Source: Natrinema altunense
GTDB lineage: Archaea; Halobacteriota; Halobacteria; Halobacteriales; Natrialbaceae
Reading direction: 5' to 3'
Assembly: GCF_000731985.1 (NCBI RefSeq)
Contig: NZ_JNCS01000007.1
Coordinates: 91,217-155,216 of the forward strand
DNA length: 64,000 nucleotides
The notes beneath the pieces were generated by a model, which was given only the letters and a program-made list of their open reading frames with translations, made no database searches and was not told where the DNA came from. Below, in pieces: positions 16,613 to 24,608 of this stretch; the first letter of the stretch is position 1, and every line of letters starts with the position of its first letter. The position numbers and the translations under genes were made by a program.

Positions 16613-17230
16613 ATGACATCGCCCGATGGGGTCGACGACGACAAACGAGCGACCCTGCGCCGATTCGCCGCGCTCGGTGCTGCTTCTCCGCTGGTCGGCC
16701 GCGCGGACGCAGCGGCCGCTGACACGGGCGAAAGCGACGCGCGCGATGCGATCGCCGGGTATCTCTCGACGACGCCCGGCGCGCACTTCTCCAAGATCCG
16801 CGACGATCTCCGACTCGGGACCGGCGAGACCCAACACCACTTGCGGCGACTCGAGGACGTCGGTGCGATCGAGCGCTATCGCGACGGCGACTACAAGCGG
16901 TTCGTTACCGCCGGCCGGTTCGACGACTTCGAGAAACGGGCCCTGGGATATCTCCGCCGGGAGACGCCCCGCGGCATGCTGATCGAACTCCTCTTGAACT
17001 CCGAGACCACCGCCGGCGACCTCGCCGCGGCCCTCGACGTCTCGGCACCGACGGTGAGCAAGTACGCCGGCGAACTCGAGGAGGCCGGCCTGCTCTCTCG
17101 GGACGACGGCTACGCGGTCGAACGGCCGGAAACGGTGCTGGTGTTGGTCGTCCGCCACGCGGATTCGTTCGGCGACCGGGCTCGAGCGCTCGCCCGGAAC
17201 GCGGATCAGTTCCTCACGTACGAGGGATAA
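16613..17230 (+). CDS. Tandem winged-helix transcriptional regulator with Tat-like N-terminus
   Basis: A 205-residue protein with two winged helices: the first at about 45-100 (AIAGYLSTTPGAHFSKIRDDL, then GETQHHLRRLEDVGAIE), the second at about 115-170 (ETPRGMLIELLLN, then AGDLAAALDVSAPTVSKYAGEL). The organisation is like that of the regulator at 5463-5990. Unusually, residues 11-40 read KRATLRRFAALGAASPLVGRADA, with twin Arg, a short hydrophobic stretch and Ala-x-Ala, which looks like a Tat signal; the stretch is short, so this may be only a helical N-terminal extension. The promoter carries a 10-bp inverted repeat around its TATA-like box, pointing to autoregulation. Confidence 0.8.
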   Translation: MTSPDGVDDDKRATLRRFAALGAASPLVGRADAAAADTGESDARDAIAGYLSTTPGAHFSKIRDDLRLGTGETQHHLRRLEDVGAIERYRDGDYKRFVTAGRFDDFEKRALGYLRRETPRGMLIELLLNSETTAGDLAAALDVSAPTVSKYAGELEEAGLLSRDDGYAVERPETVLVLVVRHADSFGDRARALARNADQFLTYEG

Positions 17231-17257
17231 GCCGGTGTCTCCCGCTGTAAGAGCATC

Positions 17258-17914
17258 TTACTCCGGTCCAACGAGTGACGACACGTCGGCCAGCGATGCG
17301 AGTTCGTGTGTCGCGTTCCGTGGCCGCTCCCGGTCGCGGTTGTGCGGCCGTCGGAGGAACGCGGTCTCGAGACCCGCCGCTCGGCCGGCCGTTACGTCCG
17401 TCCGGGAATCGCCGACGTAGATGCCGTCGGTGACGCCGAGGGTGTCGAGCGCGTCGTCGATGTAATACGGGTCGGGTTTGCGCCGCTCGTAACCCTCGAA
17501 CGTGGGGTCTCGACCGCGGACGACATCGAAGTCGAACCCGACGTAGTCGGCGACGAACGCGGCTGTCTCGTGGCGGTTGTTGGTGACGAGGCCGATCGTC
17601 GTCCGTTCGCCGAGGTCGCGAATCGCATCGATATCGTCGTAGGTGCCGCGCTCCCCCGACCGGAGCCGGTCGTGGGTTCCCCTCGAGGCGTACGTTTCCT
17701 TCAGTTCCCAGAACCGGTCGGGATCGATCCCGAGTTCGCGGCAGTGCGTCTCCATCCGGTCGTAATCGTGATTACGAAAGTCGCGACGCTGGTCCGGCGT
17801 CGGGTCGATCCCCAGATCGGCGAGCGCTGCGTCGGCGGCGGCAGCGTACACCTGGGGGGCGGTCCGCGGCCCCTCGAGGATGACGCCATCCATATCGAAC
17901 AGTACCGTCGTCAT
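17258..17914 (-). CDS. HAD family hydrolase (phosphoglycolate phosphatase-like)
   Basis: A 218-residue haloacid dehalogenase superfamily phosphatase. Motif I is LFDMDGVI (5-12) with nucleophile Asp7 and acid Asp9; motif II is LVTNN (about 110-114); the motif III Lys is in RRKPDP; motif IV is VGDSRTD (about 165-171). The insert between motifs I and II is a helical cap (C1), placing it with phosphoglycolate phosphatase and beta-phosphoglucomutase relatives. The substrate is not determinable. ATG 17914 is chosen because it directly precedes the first beta strand; a longer frame to 18010 has no support. It is convergent with the regulator gene (27 nt gap). Confidence 0.9.
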   Translation of the reverse strand: MTTVLFDMDGVILEGPRTAPQVYAAAADAALADLGIDPTPDQRRDFRNHDYDRMETHCRELGIDPDRFWELKETYASRGTHDRLRSGERGTYDDIDAIRDLGERTTIGLVTNNRHETAAFVADYVGFDFDVVRGRDPTFEGYERRKPDPYYIDDALDTLGVTDGIYVGDSRTDVTAGRAAGLETAFLRRPHNRDRERPRNATHELASLADVSSLVGPE

Positions 17915-18028
17915 ACCCCAAGACTGGGGCTCGTGAGAAAAGAGCGTTCGGCGTCGCGACGGCCGTCGCTGGCTACTCCTGACGATCGGTAAAATACGAA
18001 CAGCGCCCACTGCGTCGCCGCCGCGGGG

Positions 18029-18262
18029 TTACGTATCGACTTTCCAGGTCGTGCTCGAGGAGTAGCCCCATTTTTCGATCTCGATATCGTAGTCGCCCTC
18101 CTGAAGGGCGGTGATGTTCGAGCCGACCTCTTTCGCCGTCATACCGAGCTCGTTGCCGATGAGGCGGGATTTGAAGTACGTCTTCGTCGCTGCATTGTTC
18201 CGGAGGTACTCCAGAATCCGCCGTTGTTTGCTCGTGAGGTCGGGGGCCATTGCAGTGCTCAT
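18029..18262 (-). CDS. Small winged-helix DNA-binding protein (DUF7123-like)
   Basis: A 77-residue protein consisting of one winged helix: KQRRILEYLRNNA (about 12-24), then SRLIGNELGMTAKEVGSNITAL as the recognition helix-turn-helix, then the wing IEIEKWGYSSSTTWKV. This fits the DUF7123 family of haloarchaea. It is probably a DNA-binding regulator with unknown targets. The region upstream (18263-18489) is unusually long and contains a 9-bp inverted repeat (18330-18371), a perfect GAAAGCTTTC palindrome (18366-18375) and a strong TATA-like TTAATATATAT (about 18390-18400), so its own expression may be controlled. Confidence 0.8.
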   Translation of the reverse strand: MSTAMAPDLTSKQRRILEYLRNNAATKTYFKSRLIGNELGMTAKEVGSNITALQEGDYDIEIEKWGYSSSTTWKVDT

Positions 18263-18329
18263 ACACGATCGGACGACAGGAATACCCTTAGGGGGTTTGG
18301 TACGCGCGGTTAACCCGTCGCTGTCGTGC

Positions 18330-18371
18330 GCTTTCCGCCGGGAGTAAGAGACGAATAACCGAGCGGAAAGC
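18330..18371. promoter_or_regulatory. 9-bp perfect inverted repeat upstream of the DUF7123-like gene
   Basis: GCTTTCCGC (18330-18338) and GCGGAAAGC (18363-18371) are exact reverse complements with a 24-nt spacer holding GAATAAC (minus strand GTTATTC, a TATA-like motif). The right arm overlaps the palindrome GAAAGCTTTC (18366-18375), and a stronger TATA-like TTAATATATAT lies at about 18390-18400. The direction of the promoter is unclear; the minus-strand gene starting at 18262 is the likely target. Confidence 0.4.
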
Positions 18372-18489
18372 TTTCGTTGGTACGGCCAGTTAATATATAT
18401 CAATTCGTGAGTGTCGTTTGTCCGTGACCGTCTCGGACGCCGGGGTTCGACCGGCCAGTTCGGGCGTCGATCGGCATCCTCGGTGCCGA

Positions 18490-19014
18490 TCAGTCGTCGC
18501 CGTCGTAGTAGTTCGTGACGAACGGTCCGAACGCGGACGCAACGGCCTCGCCGAGCGCTTGCGTTCGGTTCGTCAGCCCGTCCGTGAGCACGCCCGCAGC
18601 GCCGTCGGCCTCGGCGATACCGTCGGTACCGAGGCGGTCGTCCATCACCGGTCCCAGTTCGGCCCCGTCGGCGACCCGTTCCGCGATCCCGTCGGGTAGA
18701 CGCAGCGTCGGCCCACTGCCCCGCGCCGCTCGGTCGCCGTCCGTCACGGCCCCCCACATAATCAGGGACAGTCCCGGCGTCCCGTCCAGTCGGGCGACGC
18801 CACCCTCGAGCCCCACTCCGTAGTCGGCGTCGGTCGCCGCGAGCGCTTTCCGGGCGCGGTTCTCCGCGCCGGTGACGGTCTCCTCGATCGACCGCGGCTG
18901 TTCGGCCACGCCGGAATCCACGCCGACGGCGGTCACGGTCGGCTCGTAGCGCTCGAGCGTTCGTTCGACCGCGTCGATCTTGACGGGATTCGTGCTTCCG
19001 ACTGCGAGTTCCAT
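18490..19014 (-). CDS. yjjX: Inosine/xanthosine triphosphatase (YjjX, DUF84)
   Basis: A 174-residue protein of the YjjX/DUF84 family, which hydrolyses ITP and XTP (and other non-canonical nucleotides) to remove damaged purines from the nucleotide pool. The N-terminal loop GSTNPVKIDAVERTL (6-20), the ETVTGAENRARKAL segment (about 45-58), the EGGVARL strand-turn (about 69-75) and MDDRLG...GAAGVLTDGLTNR (about 124-149) are all family features. It is about the usual length. A box with GTAAAAC (about 19062-19068 on the opposite strand) lies roughly 50 nt upstream. Divergent from tfb. Confidence 0.88.
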   Translation of the reverse strand: MELAVGSTNPVKIDAVERTLERYEPTVTAVGVDSGVAEQPRSIEETVTGAENRARKALAATDADYGVGLEGGVARLDGTPGLSLIMWGAVTDGDRAARGSGPTLRLPDGIAERVADGAELGPVMDDRLGTDGIAEADGAAGVLTDGLTNRTQALGEAVASAFGPFVTNYYDGDD

Positions 19015-19233
19015 ACCGGTCGTTCGGCGGGTGCCGATTTGGGGACTGCGTTTCCGACCGGTTTTACTGCTTCAATGTTGCTATCCATCATGCTCTTTCG
19101 CCCGAATTACTGGTTTTCGCGGGATGTGGGACCGAGATTCCGAAACCCTTAACCCTCGAGTCTCTGAACGTGGGAGGTAACGGAACCGTCCGGGCTTTTG
19201 CGATCGGTTCGGCCGGGCAGCAATCGCCATCGT

Positions 19234-20214
19234 ATGACTAACGCACCATCGAACACGAGAGTACGACGTAGCGAACCCGAAACGAACGAACAGGAGACCG
19301 AAAGCGAGGAACAGGACCTGGCCTGTCCCGAGTGTGCGGGCAATCTCGTCGTCGACGACGAACACGGCGAGACCGTCTGTGAGGACTGCGGGCTGGTCGT
19401 CGAGGAGGATTCCGTCGACCGCGGCCCCGAGTGGCGCGCGTTCGACGCCGCCGAGAAAAACGAGAAGTCCCGTGTGGGCGCGCCCACGACGAACACGATG
19501 CACGACAAGGGACTCTCGACGAATATCGACTGGCGCAACAAGGACGCCTACGGCAACTCGCTTGGCTCGCGCCAGCGCGAGAAGATGCAGCGCCTGCGCA
19601 AGTGGAACGAGCGCTTCCGGACCCGCGACTCCAAGGAGCGCAATCTCAAACAGGCGTTGGGCGAGATCGATCGGATGGCCTCGGCGCTGGGGCTGCCGAC
19701 GAACGTCCGCGAAACGGCCAGCGTCATCTACCGCCGCGCCCTCGACGAGGACCTCCTTCCCGGCCGCTCCATCGAGGGCGTCTCGACGGCCTGTGTCTAC
19801 GCCGCTGCCCGGCAGGCCGGCGTCCCCCGGAGTCTCGACGAGATCGCCGACGTCTCCCGCGTCGAGAAAAACGAGATCGCGCGCACCTACCGCTACGTGG
19901 TCCGCGAACTCGGCCTCGAGGTCCAGCCGGCCGATCCCGAGAGCTACGTCCCCCGGTTCGCCTCGGGACTGGAACTCTCCGACGAGGCCGAACACCGTGC
20001 GCGCTCGCTGCTCCAGAACGCCAAGGAAAAGGGCGTCCACAGCGGTAAATCGCCGGTCGGCCTCGCGGCCGCTGCGGTGTACGCCGCCGCACTGCTGACC
20101 AACGAGAAGACCACCCAGGCCGCCGTCTCCGACGTCGCCGACATCTCCGAAGTCACGATCCGCAACCGCTATCACGAACTCCTCGAGGCCGAGGAGACCA
20201 TCGGGATGGCGTAA
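19234..20214 (+). CDS. tfb: Transcription initiation factor IIB (TFB)
   Basis: A 326-residue general transcription factor that binds the BRE/TBP/TATA complex and recruits RNA polymerase. The zinc ribbon uses CPEC (31-34) and CEDC (49-52); the B-finger/linker follows with EWRAFDAAEKNEKSRVGAPTTNTMHDKGLST; the two cyclin repeats span about 130-220 and 225-318, the second ending with TIRNRYHELL. The first 25 residues are a variable acidic extension. Haloarchaea encode several TFBs with different promoter sets, so this is one paralogue. ATG 19234 is chosen over an in-frame start at 19198, which would add a basic non-conserved segment. A GGAGGT motif (about 19172-19177) is too far upstream to act as ribosome binding site. 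Confidence 0.96.
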   Translation: MTNAPSNTRVRRSEPETNEQETESEEQDLACPECAGNLVVDDEHGETVCEDCGLVVEEDSVDRGPEWRAFDAAEKNEKSRVGAPTTNTMHDKGLSTNIDWRNKDAYGNSLGSRQREKMQRLRKWNERFRTRDSKERNLKQALGEIDRMASALGLPTNVRETASVIYRRALDEDLLPGRSIEGVSTACVYAAARQAGVPRSLDEIADVSRVEKNEIARTYRYVVRELGLEVQPADPESYVPRFASGLELSDEAEHRARSLLQNAKEKGVHSGKSPVGLAAAAVYAAALLTNEKTTQAAVSDVADISEVTIRNRYHELLEAEETIGMA

Positions 20215-20285
20215 GGACGGCGCTTGCTACACGGAACTCGCCGGACCGATATCGTTTTTGCCGCGCTCGCTCGCAGTTGGTCCCA

Positions 20286-20960
20286 ATGGGACTCCAGTTC
20301 GACTCGTTCGTCCTCGCAGCGTCGACGGCCGCGCTCGCCGACGAGCCCGCGGCCCGCGAGCACGCCGACGCGATCGAATTTCGAATGGATCTGGCCGACG
20401 ACCCTCTGGCCGCGCTCGAGGCCTACGACGGCGAGTTGCCGATTCTGGCGACCAATCGGGCCGTGTGGGAGGGCGGCAAGGCTCCAGCCGAGGGGCGACT
20501 CGAGGCGCTTGCCGAGGCGACCGCGGTCGACGCCGTCGGAGCGATCGATCTCGAACTCGAGTCGATTCTGGACGGGGAGGCGACGGCAGTGCTCGAGACC
20601 GCCCGCGACCGGGACGTCTCGATCGTCGCGTCGGCCCACGACTTCGAGGGCACCCCGTCTCGGGACGCGATGGTACGGACGTTGACGGAGGCGGGCACGT
20701 ACGCCGACGTCGCGAAACTGGCCGTCACGGCCGAATCGACGGCCGACACACTCGCCTTGCTCTCGGCGACGGAGCAGTTGACCGCTCGCGGGGAGTCCGT
20801 CGCGACGATGGCGATGGGCGATGCCGGACGTCACACGCGGGCCGTGGCCCCGGTGTACGGGTCGAAAATCGGGTACGCACCCGTCCACCCGGCCGATGCG
20901 ACCGCGCCCGGGCAGTACGATCTCGAGACGCTGGCGGGGCTGGTGACACGCCTCGGCTGA
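20286..20960 (+). CDS. aroD: Type I 3-dehydroquinate dehydratase
   Basis: A 224-residue shikimate-pathway enzyme that converts 3-dehydroquinate to 3-dehydroshikimate through a Schiff base. Residues recognisable from the class I family are Glu31 and Arg33 in EFRMD, the general base His118 in ASAHDFEGTP, and the imine-forming Lys144 in VAKLAV, with the late SKIGYAPV and APGQYDL segments closing the site. ATG 20286 is used; an upstream in-frame TTG at 20277 adds three residues only. A box with GTTTTTG lies about 30 nt before the start. The preceding step (3-dehydroquinate synthase II) is encoded nearby on the other strand. Confidence 0.93.
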   Translation: MGLQFDSFVLAASTAALADEPAAREHADAIEFRMDLADDPLAALEAYDGELPILATNRAVWEGGKAPAEGRLEALAEATAVDAVGAIDLELESILDGEATAVLETARDRDVSIVASAHDFEGTPSRDAMVRTLTEAGTYADVAKLAVTAESTADTLALLSATEQLTARGESVATMAMGDAGRHTRAVAPVYGSKIGYAPVHPADATAPGQYDLETLAGLVTRLG

Positions 20961-21020
20961 GAGAAACATAACGAGAATCGGAATGTTAAGGGCGACCGAT
21001 CCCTACCGTCCTCACATACA

Positions 21021-21458
21021 ATGACATGGTTCCGTGCGCTCCTCGCCGCCGGTCTCTCGGTGATAATGCCCGGTGCAGGCCACGTCCTCGTCCGGGATTG
21101 GCTCCGCGCCGCCCTCTTTGCCGGCCTCTTCCTGTCTGTTAGTGCCGTCTTCTTGCCGATCGATCAGTTGTCCGCTGTCGGACCGATAACGAGCGTCAGC
21201 GACGTCAACGCGTACGCGGATGTCATGGCCGAAGAGACGGACGTGATCGCACAGTTCTTTCTCTCGTTTATCGCCCTGTTCGCCGCGATCGATGCAACCT
21301 TTCGTGCGCTCGGCCACTCGCCCGGCGGCACCGGCGGCGCTGAGGGGCCGACCTGCCCCGAGTGCGGAAAGGAAATCGACGAGGACCTGCAGTTCTGTCA
21401 CTGGTGTACGACGCGGCTCGAGCCGGCGGAGCCCGAGTCGGAGACGAACGACGTCTGA
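21021..21458 (+). CDS. Small membrane protein with C-terminal zinc ribbon (DUF7575-like)
   Basis: A 145-residue protein: hydrophobic segments at about 5-22 and 28-47 (GAGHVLVRDWLRAALFAG between and within them) and a further one at about 76-93, then a zinc ribbon with Cys112, Cys115, Cys126 and Cys129 (CPEC and CHWC). It resembles haloarchaeal zinc-ribbon membrane proteins of unknown function. It sits 60 nt after aroD and is convergent with the 3-dehydroquinate synthase gene (23 nt gap); an ATGTTAAGG box (about 20981-20990) upstream suggests its own promoter. No enzymatic motif. Confidence 0.75.
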   Translation: MTWFRALLAAGLSVIMPGAGHVLVRDWLRAALFAGLFLSVSAVFLPIDQLSAVGPITSVSDVNAYADVMAEETDVIAQFFLSFIALFAAIDATFRALGHSPGGTGGAEGPTCPECGKEIDEDLQFCHWCTTRLEPAEPESETNDV

Positions 21459-21481
21459 GTCCCCCGTCTCGGCCGGCGATA

Positions 21482-22675
21482 TTACTTCTCGATGATGCTC
21501 TCCTCGACGGCCTCGCCGAAGTGACGAGCCGTGTCCTCGTAGTACAGCAGGATCTCGTCACCCGATTCGAGGTCCGTCACCGCTTTGCGCCCCTCCGACG
21601 AGGCGACCTTGATCGTCTCGGCGTTCTGGAGCAGGGTTTCGACCCGATCCCCGCTCTCGGTTTCGAGAGCGATCCGGAACATCGGGCGTTGCTCGATCTT
21701 GACGCGGCCGACGATGGCCTCGCGAGTGTTCCCTTCGAGGTCGACGACCTGGACCTCGTCGCCGCTCTGGAGCTCCGAGAGGTACTTGGTGCCGCCGTCG
21801 GGCGTGCGGACGTAGGCGTGGACCGCGCCCGCGTTGACCCGGAACGGGCGGGACGCGACGTAGGGCGATTCGGCGGTTTCGCCGTGGACGAAGACCAGTC
21901 CGCGGGCCATCGAACCCACGAGCATGCCCTCGTCGTGTTCGAGTAAGGTGCCGGTGTCGACGCAGACTCGATCGGCGCTGCCGGCCCGCTCGATGTCGAG
22001 CACTTCGGCGGACTCGAGGTCGAGGCTCTCGCGTGCGGCCTCGTCGCGGACCTCGACCGTCTTCCGGATCTCGTCGGGGTCGTCGGCGTCGAGTAAGACG
22101 GCGTCGGACCCGATCTCGAGGGTCTCGAACGCGGTCTTTGCCTCCTCGGCGCTGGTCACGCCCGCCACGAGATCGGTCTCGTCGCCGATGCGCGCGATCA
22201 AGTTCTCGAGGGGGATGATCGTCCAGTCGTCGCCGATGACGATCGTGTGGTCGGCCTCCTCGGCGGCGGTCTCGGCGAAGCGCTCGTACTCCGTCCCGAG
22301 GATGCGGACGTACGCGCCCCGGTCGAAGTCGCCGTCACGGCGCAGCGTCGAGAGGTCCGCCGACCCCGAGAAGTCCTCGGGGAGGTCGATGGTCGCGTCG
22401 CCCTCGCCGTTTTTCCCGACGACGATGGCGTCCGCCCGCGTGGCGGCGTCTCCCGTCTCGTCCTCGGCTTCGTCGATGTCGTCGACCAGGGTCACGTTTC
22501 CGTCGGTCCGAAACGCCGCGACGTTGATGTCGCCGAGTTCGCGGACGCGCTCGACGTCGTCCTCGTCGACCAGTACCCAGTCTGCGCCCGCCTCGAGCGC
22601 GGCGGTGATCCGTGCCCGACGGTCGTCCCAGTCACCGACGGTATCGTCGGCTTTTACCCAGACAGCTCGCGTCAT
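21482..22675 (-). CDS. aroB': 3-dehydroquinate synthase II (archaeal type)
   Basis: A 397-residue enzyme that, with NAD, oxidatively deaminates and cyclises 2-amino-3,7-dideoxy-D-threo-hept-6-ulosonate to 3-dehydroquinate, the archaeal alternative to AroB. The family is recognisable over its full length: MTRAVWVKADD at the start, WTIIPLENLIA (about 155-165), LGADAVLLD-like and VCVDTGTLLEHDEGMLVGSMARGLVFVHGETAESPYVASRPFRVNAGAVHAYV read in pieces between about 235 and 290, and the C-terminal beta domain. The partner enzyme that makes its substrate is encoded at 27790-28584 next to trpCBA, and AroD at 20286-20960 takes the product. Confidence 0.94.
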   Translation of the reverse strand: MTRAVWVKADDTVGDWDDRRARITAALEAGADWVLVDEDDVERVRELGDINVAAFRTDGNVTLVDDIDEAEDETGDAATRADAIVVGKNGEGDATIDLPEDFSGSADLSTLRRDGDFDRGAYVRILGTEYERFAETAAEEADHTIVIGDDWTIIPLENLIARIGDETDLVAGVTSAEEAKTAFETLEIGSDAVLLDADDPDEIRKTVEVRDEAARESLDLESAEVLDIERAGSADRVCVDTGTLLEHDEGMLVGSMARGLVFVHGETAESPYVASRPFRVNAGAVHAYVRTPDGGTKYLSELQSGDEVQVVDLEGNTREAIVGRVKIEQRPMFRIALETESGDRVETLLQNAETIKVASSEGRKAVTDLESGDEILLYYEDTARHFGEAVEESIIEK

Positions 22676-22898
22676 GAATCGACGGTCGAAGGGAACCGGC
22701 TTGAACGTGGCGAATCGGGGAGGGACGACGCAACGACCGCCGAATACCGGGCGAATCGACGCGAGCCGCCGGTTCGCCGCTCGTCGCGACCGTCACCGCC
22801 GTCATTCATTTTCGGATAGTATCGGTACTCTCGATAGTAACGATTGTACGAATACTTTCTCAGAAGTTGATAATACCCGTCCGGACGATCGGTTTCGT

Positions 22899-23480
22899 AT
22901 GGGTCAGCGCCACCTCGAGAAGAACGATGAACCGACCATCGACTGCGCCGCCCGTCGACTCGGGGTGGATGCCGTCGTCGACGTCGCCCGAGCGGCGTTC
23001 GACCACGCGGGCGAGCTGGCGACGCTCGAGTGCGGCCACACCGCTGCCGTGCTCGGTGCCGTTCGCCTCGCCGCTCGCCGCACCGGCGTCGGCGAACCCG
23101 CTCCCGAGCGGTTCGCGGAGTCGTTCGACGTCGATCCGGAGCGGGTCGCCGTGGCCGACGAGGTGCTGGCGACGTATCTGAGTCCGCCCGCCGATCGGGA
23201 CGAGATCCGCTCGCTGCGCCGGACGCTCGTCGTGGCCCGGGAGGTCCGGGCCGCGGTCGAGCGCGGTCGGAACGCTGGTCCCGAGCTTCCGGGCTCGCAC
23301 CTCGCTGACGCCGCGCCCTTCCTGCTCGCTCGCGCGAGCAGCCACCTCGATTCCCGCACCGACCGCGAGTACCCGGGGCTCGAGACGGCGGCGCTTCGTG
23401 ACCATATCGAGCGCCTCGAAGCCGACCTCGAACTGGCTCGGCTCGGGACGAAACTGTACACGCTGGTCGCCGAGGACTGA
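22899..23480 (+). CDS. Uncharacterised helical protein
   Basis: A 193-residue protein, not recognised. It is predicted to be almost all helical. Residues about 15-90 (CAARRLGVDAVVDVAR, ATLECGHTAAVLGAVRLAARRTG, FAESFDVDPERVAVADEVL) resemble in rhythm a cyclin-like repeat such as those of TFB, but the match is by eye only. The C-terminal part (about 150-190) ends in a likely coiled-coil helix (LRDHIERLEADLELARLGTK). ATG 22899 is 27 nt after the box GATAATACC (about 22868-22876), so expression seems leaderless. Two GATAGTA repeats (22815-22821, 22833-22839) lie upstream. Divergent from the 3-dehydroquinate synthase gene. Confidence 0.6.
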   Translation: MGQRHLEKNDEPTIDCAARRLGVDAVVDVARAAFDHAGELATLECGHTAAVLGAVRLAARRTGVGEPAPERFAESFDVDPERVAVADEVLATYLSPPADRDEIRSLRRTLVVAREVRAAVERGRNAGPELPGSHLADAAPFLLARASSHLDSRTDREYPGLETAALRDHIERLEADLELARLGTKLYTLVAED

Positions 23481-23516
23481 GGCGCCCGGGGTCTCCCCGG
23501 CTGACGCCCGTGCCCG

Positions 23517-24383
23517 CTATCGTGGCTCGCCGCCCTCCTCGATGAGTTTGTGTCGGAACGCCCGGTAGGCGTTTTCACCCCGCGTCGTCAACTCCACCAC
23601 GCGCCGCCGACCGACCGATTCGATCGTGACGTAGCCGTCCTCGACCAGCGGCTCGAGGACGTGGGTATCGAGCACGCGGAACGCCCCTTTGTCCTCGCCG
23701 GAGCGCTCGTCGGGGGAGCGACGATCGGCCATGAAGTCGAGTTCTCGATCGCGAGCGTACTCGATGAGGTCTTTCTTCTTCGGTGGGGCCGTCCGATCGT
23801 CGTGGTATCCCTCCCACGCGGCCGGGTCGGCGAGGAACCCCATGATCGCTACCTGATCGCGTGTCGGCGATTCGATCGGGTAGGTCGGCACCTCCTCGAT
23901 CTCGTCGAGGCCGAACGAGACCGGCTCGTTCGTCCCGTCGTGGGCGTACTCCGACGGCTCGACGTAGTAGGCGTGAGCGTCCGTCGAGACGTCCATGCAC
24001 GCGATCGTCGCGCCGATCGCCGGGATCGTGCCGGCTCCGGAAACGTTGACGTACACCTGGTCGTCGGCGTGCACGTCGGCCAGCGTCGTCACGTCGCCGA
24101 GCACCGCGTACACGTCCGTGAGGTCACACTCCCGGGTTCGGACCTCGGGGACGATCGACTCGAGTTCCGATCGCAACTCCGCGTGATAGTCGGCCGCTGC
24201 CGTCGCGTTTCGTTCGCCCGTTCCACCGTCCGTCCTGCTCGGTTTCCCACCCCGTCGCCCGCTGCCCGCGTGCTCGTCTTCGAGCAAATAGACCAGATCT
24301 GCTCGCTGGTTCCTGATCGGCTCGAGGATCCGATCGAACTCGTATCCCAGCGGCACGACGTGGACTCGCTTGACGACCTCCAT
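23517..24383 (-). CDS. HFX_2341-family transcriptional regulator (DUF6293, CARF-like plus wHTH)
   Basis: A 288-residue protein. The N-terminal half (about 5-150) has a Rossmann-like CARF fold: VHVVPLGYEFDRI, DLVYLLEDE, a helix with YHAELRSELESI, VYVNVSGAGTIPAIGATIACM, and AYYVEPSEY. The C-terminal half (about 170-288) is a winged helix with KKKDLIEYARDRELDFM, LDTHVLEPLVEDGYVTIESVGRRRVVELTTRGE. Related proteins are known in haloarchaea as HFX_2341 family regulators. CARF domains in CRISPR systems sense cyclic oligoadenylate, but there is no CRISPR locus in this window and the ligand here is unknown. A TATA-like TTATTTTTAC (about 24402-24411) lies about 25 nt upstream of the ATG. Confidence 0.85.
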   Translation of the reverse strand: MEVVKRVHVVPLGYEFDRILEPIRNQRADLVYLLEDEHAGSGRRGGKPSRTDGGTGERNATAAADYHAELRSELESIVPEVRTRECDLTDVYAVLGDVTTLADVHADDQVYVNVSGAGTIPAIGATIACMDVSTDAHAYYVEPSEYAHDGTNEPVSFGLDEIEEVPTYPIESPTRDQVAIMGFLADPAAWEGYHDDRTAPPKKKDLIEYARDRELDFMADRRSPDERSGEDKGAFRVLDTHVLEPLVEDGYVTIESVGRRRVVELTTRGENAYRAFRHKLIEEGGEPR

Positions 24384-24608
24384 ACGCCGACAGACTCGTC
24401 AGTAAAAATAACTGCTACGGATCGCCGGTCGGACTCGAGTCGAATCGCCGCCAGCCGGCAGTTTCGACCGATCGGCCGACCTCCCGTCCGAGCGGACATG
24501 AACGGGGACGGGAATTTCGGCTCACTCACCACGGCGGCCGGTGTAACGTCGCCTGGAAACCCCAATCGGCGAAACGTTCAGAACGCCCGAGACCGTACAG
24601 GGTTTCAG

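Noticed and set aside
18450..18480. tRNA T-arm-like GCCGG-GGTTCGA-CCGGC
   Set aside because: The stem is perfect but the loop is out of phase with the TTCRANN consensus, and no acceptor or anticodon arm can be built around it.
22815..22839. Direct repeat GATAGTA, 18 bp apart
   Set aside because: Only 7 bp in an AT-richer promoter region; likely chance.
23550..24608. Upstream extension of the HAD hydrolase frame
   Set aside because: It is antisense to the CARF-type regulator and has no HAD-like sequence before ATG 24609.
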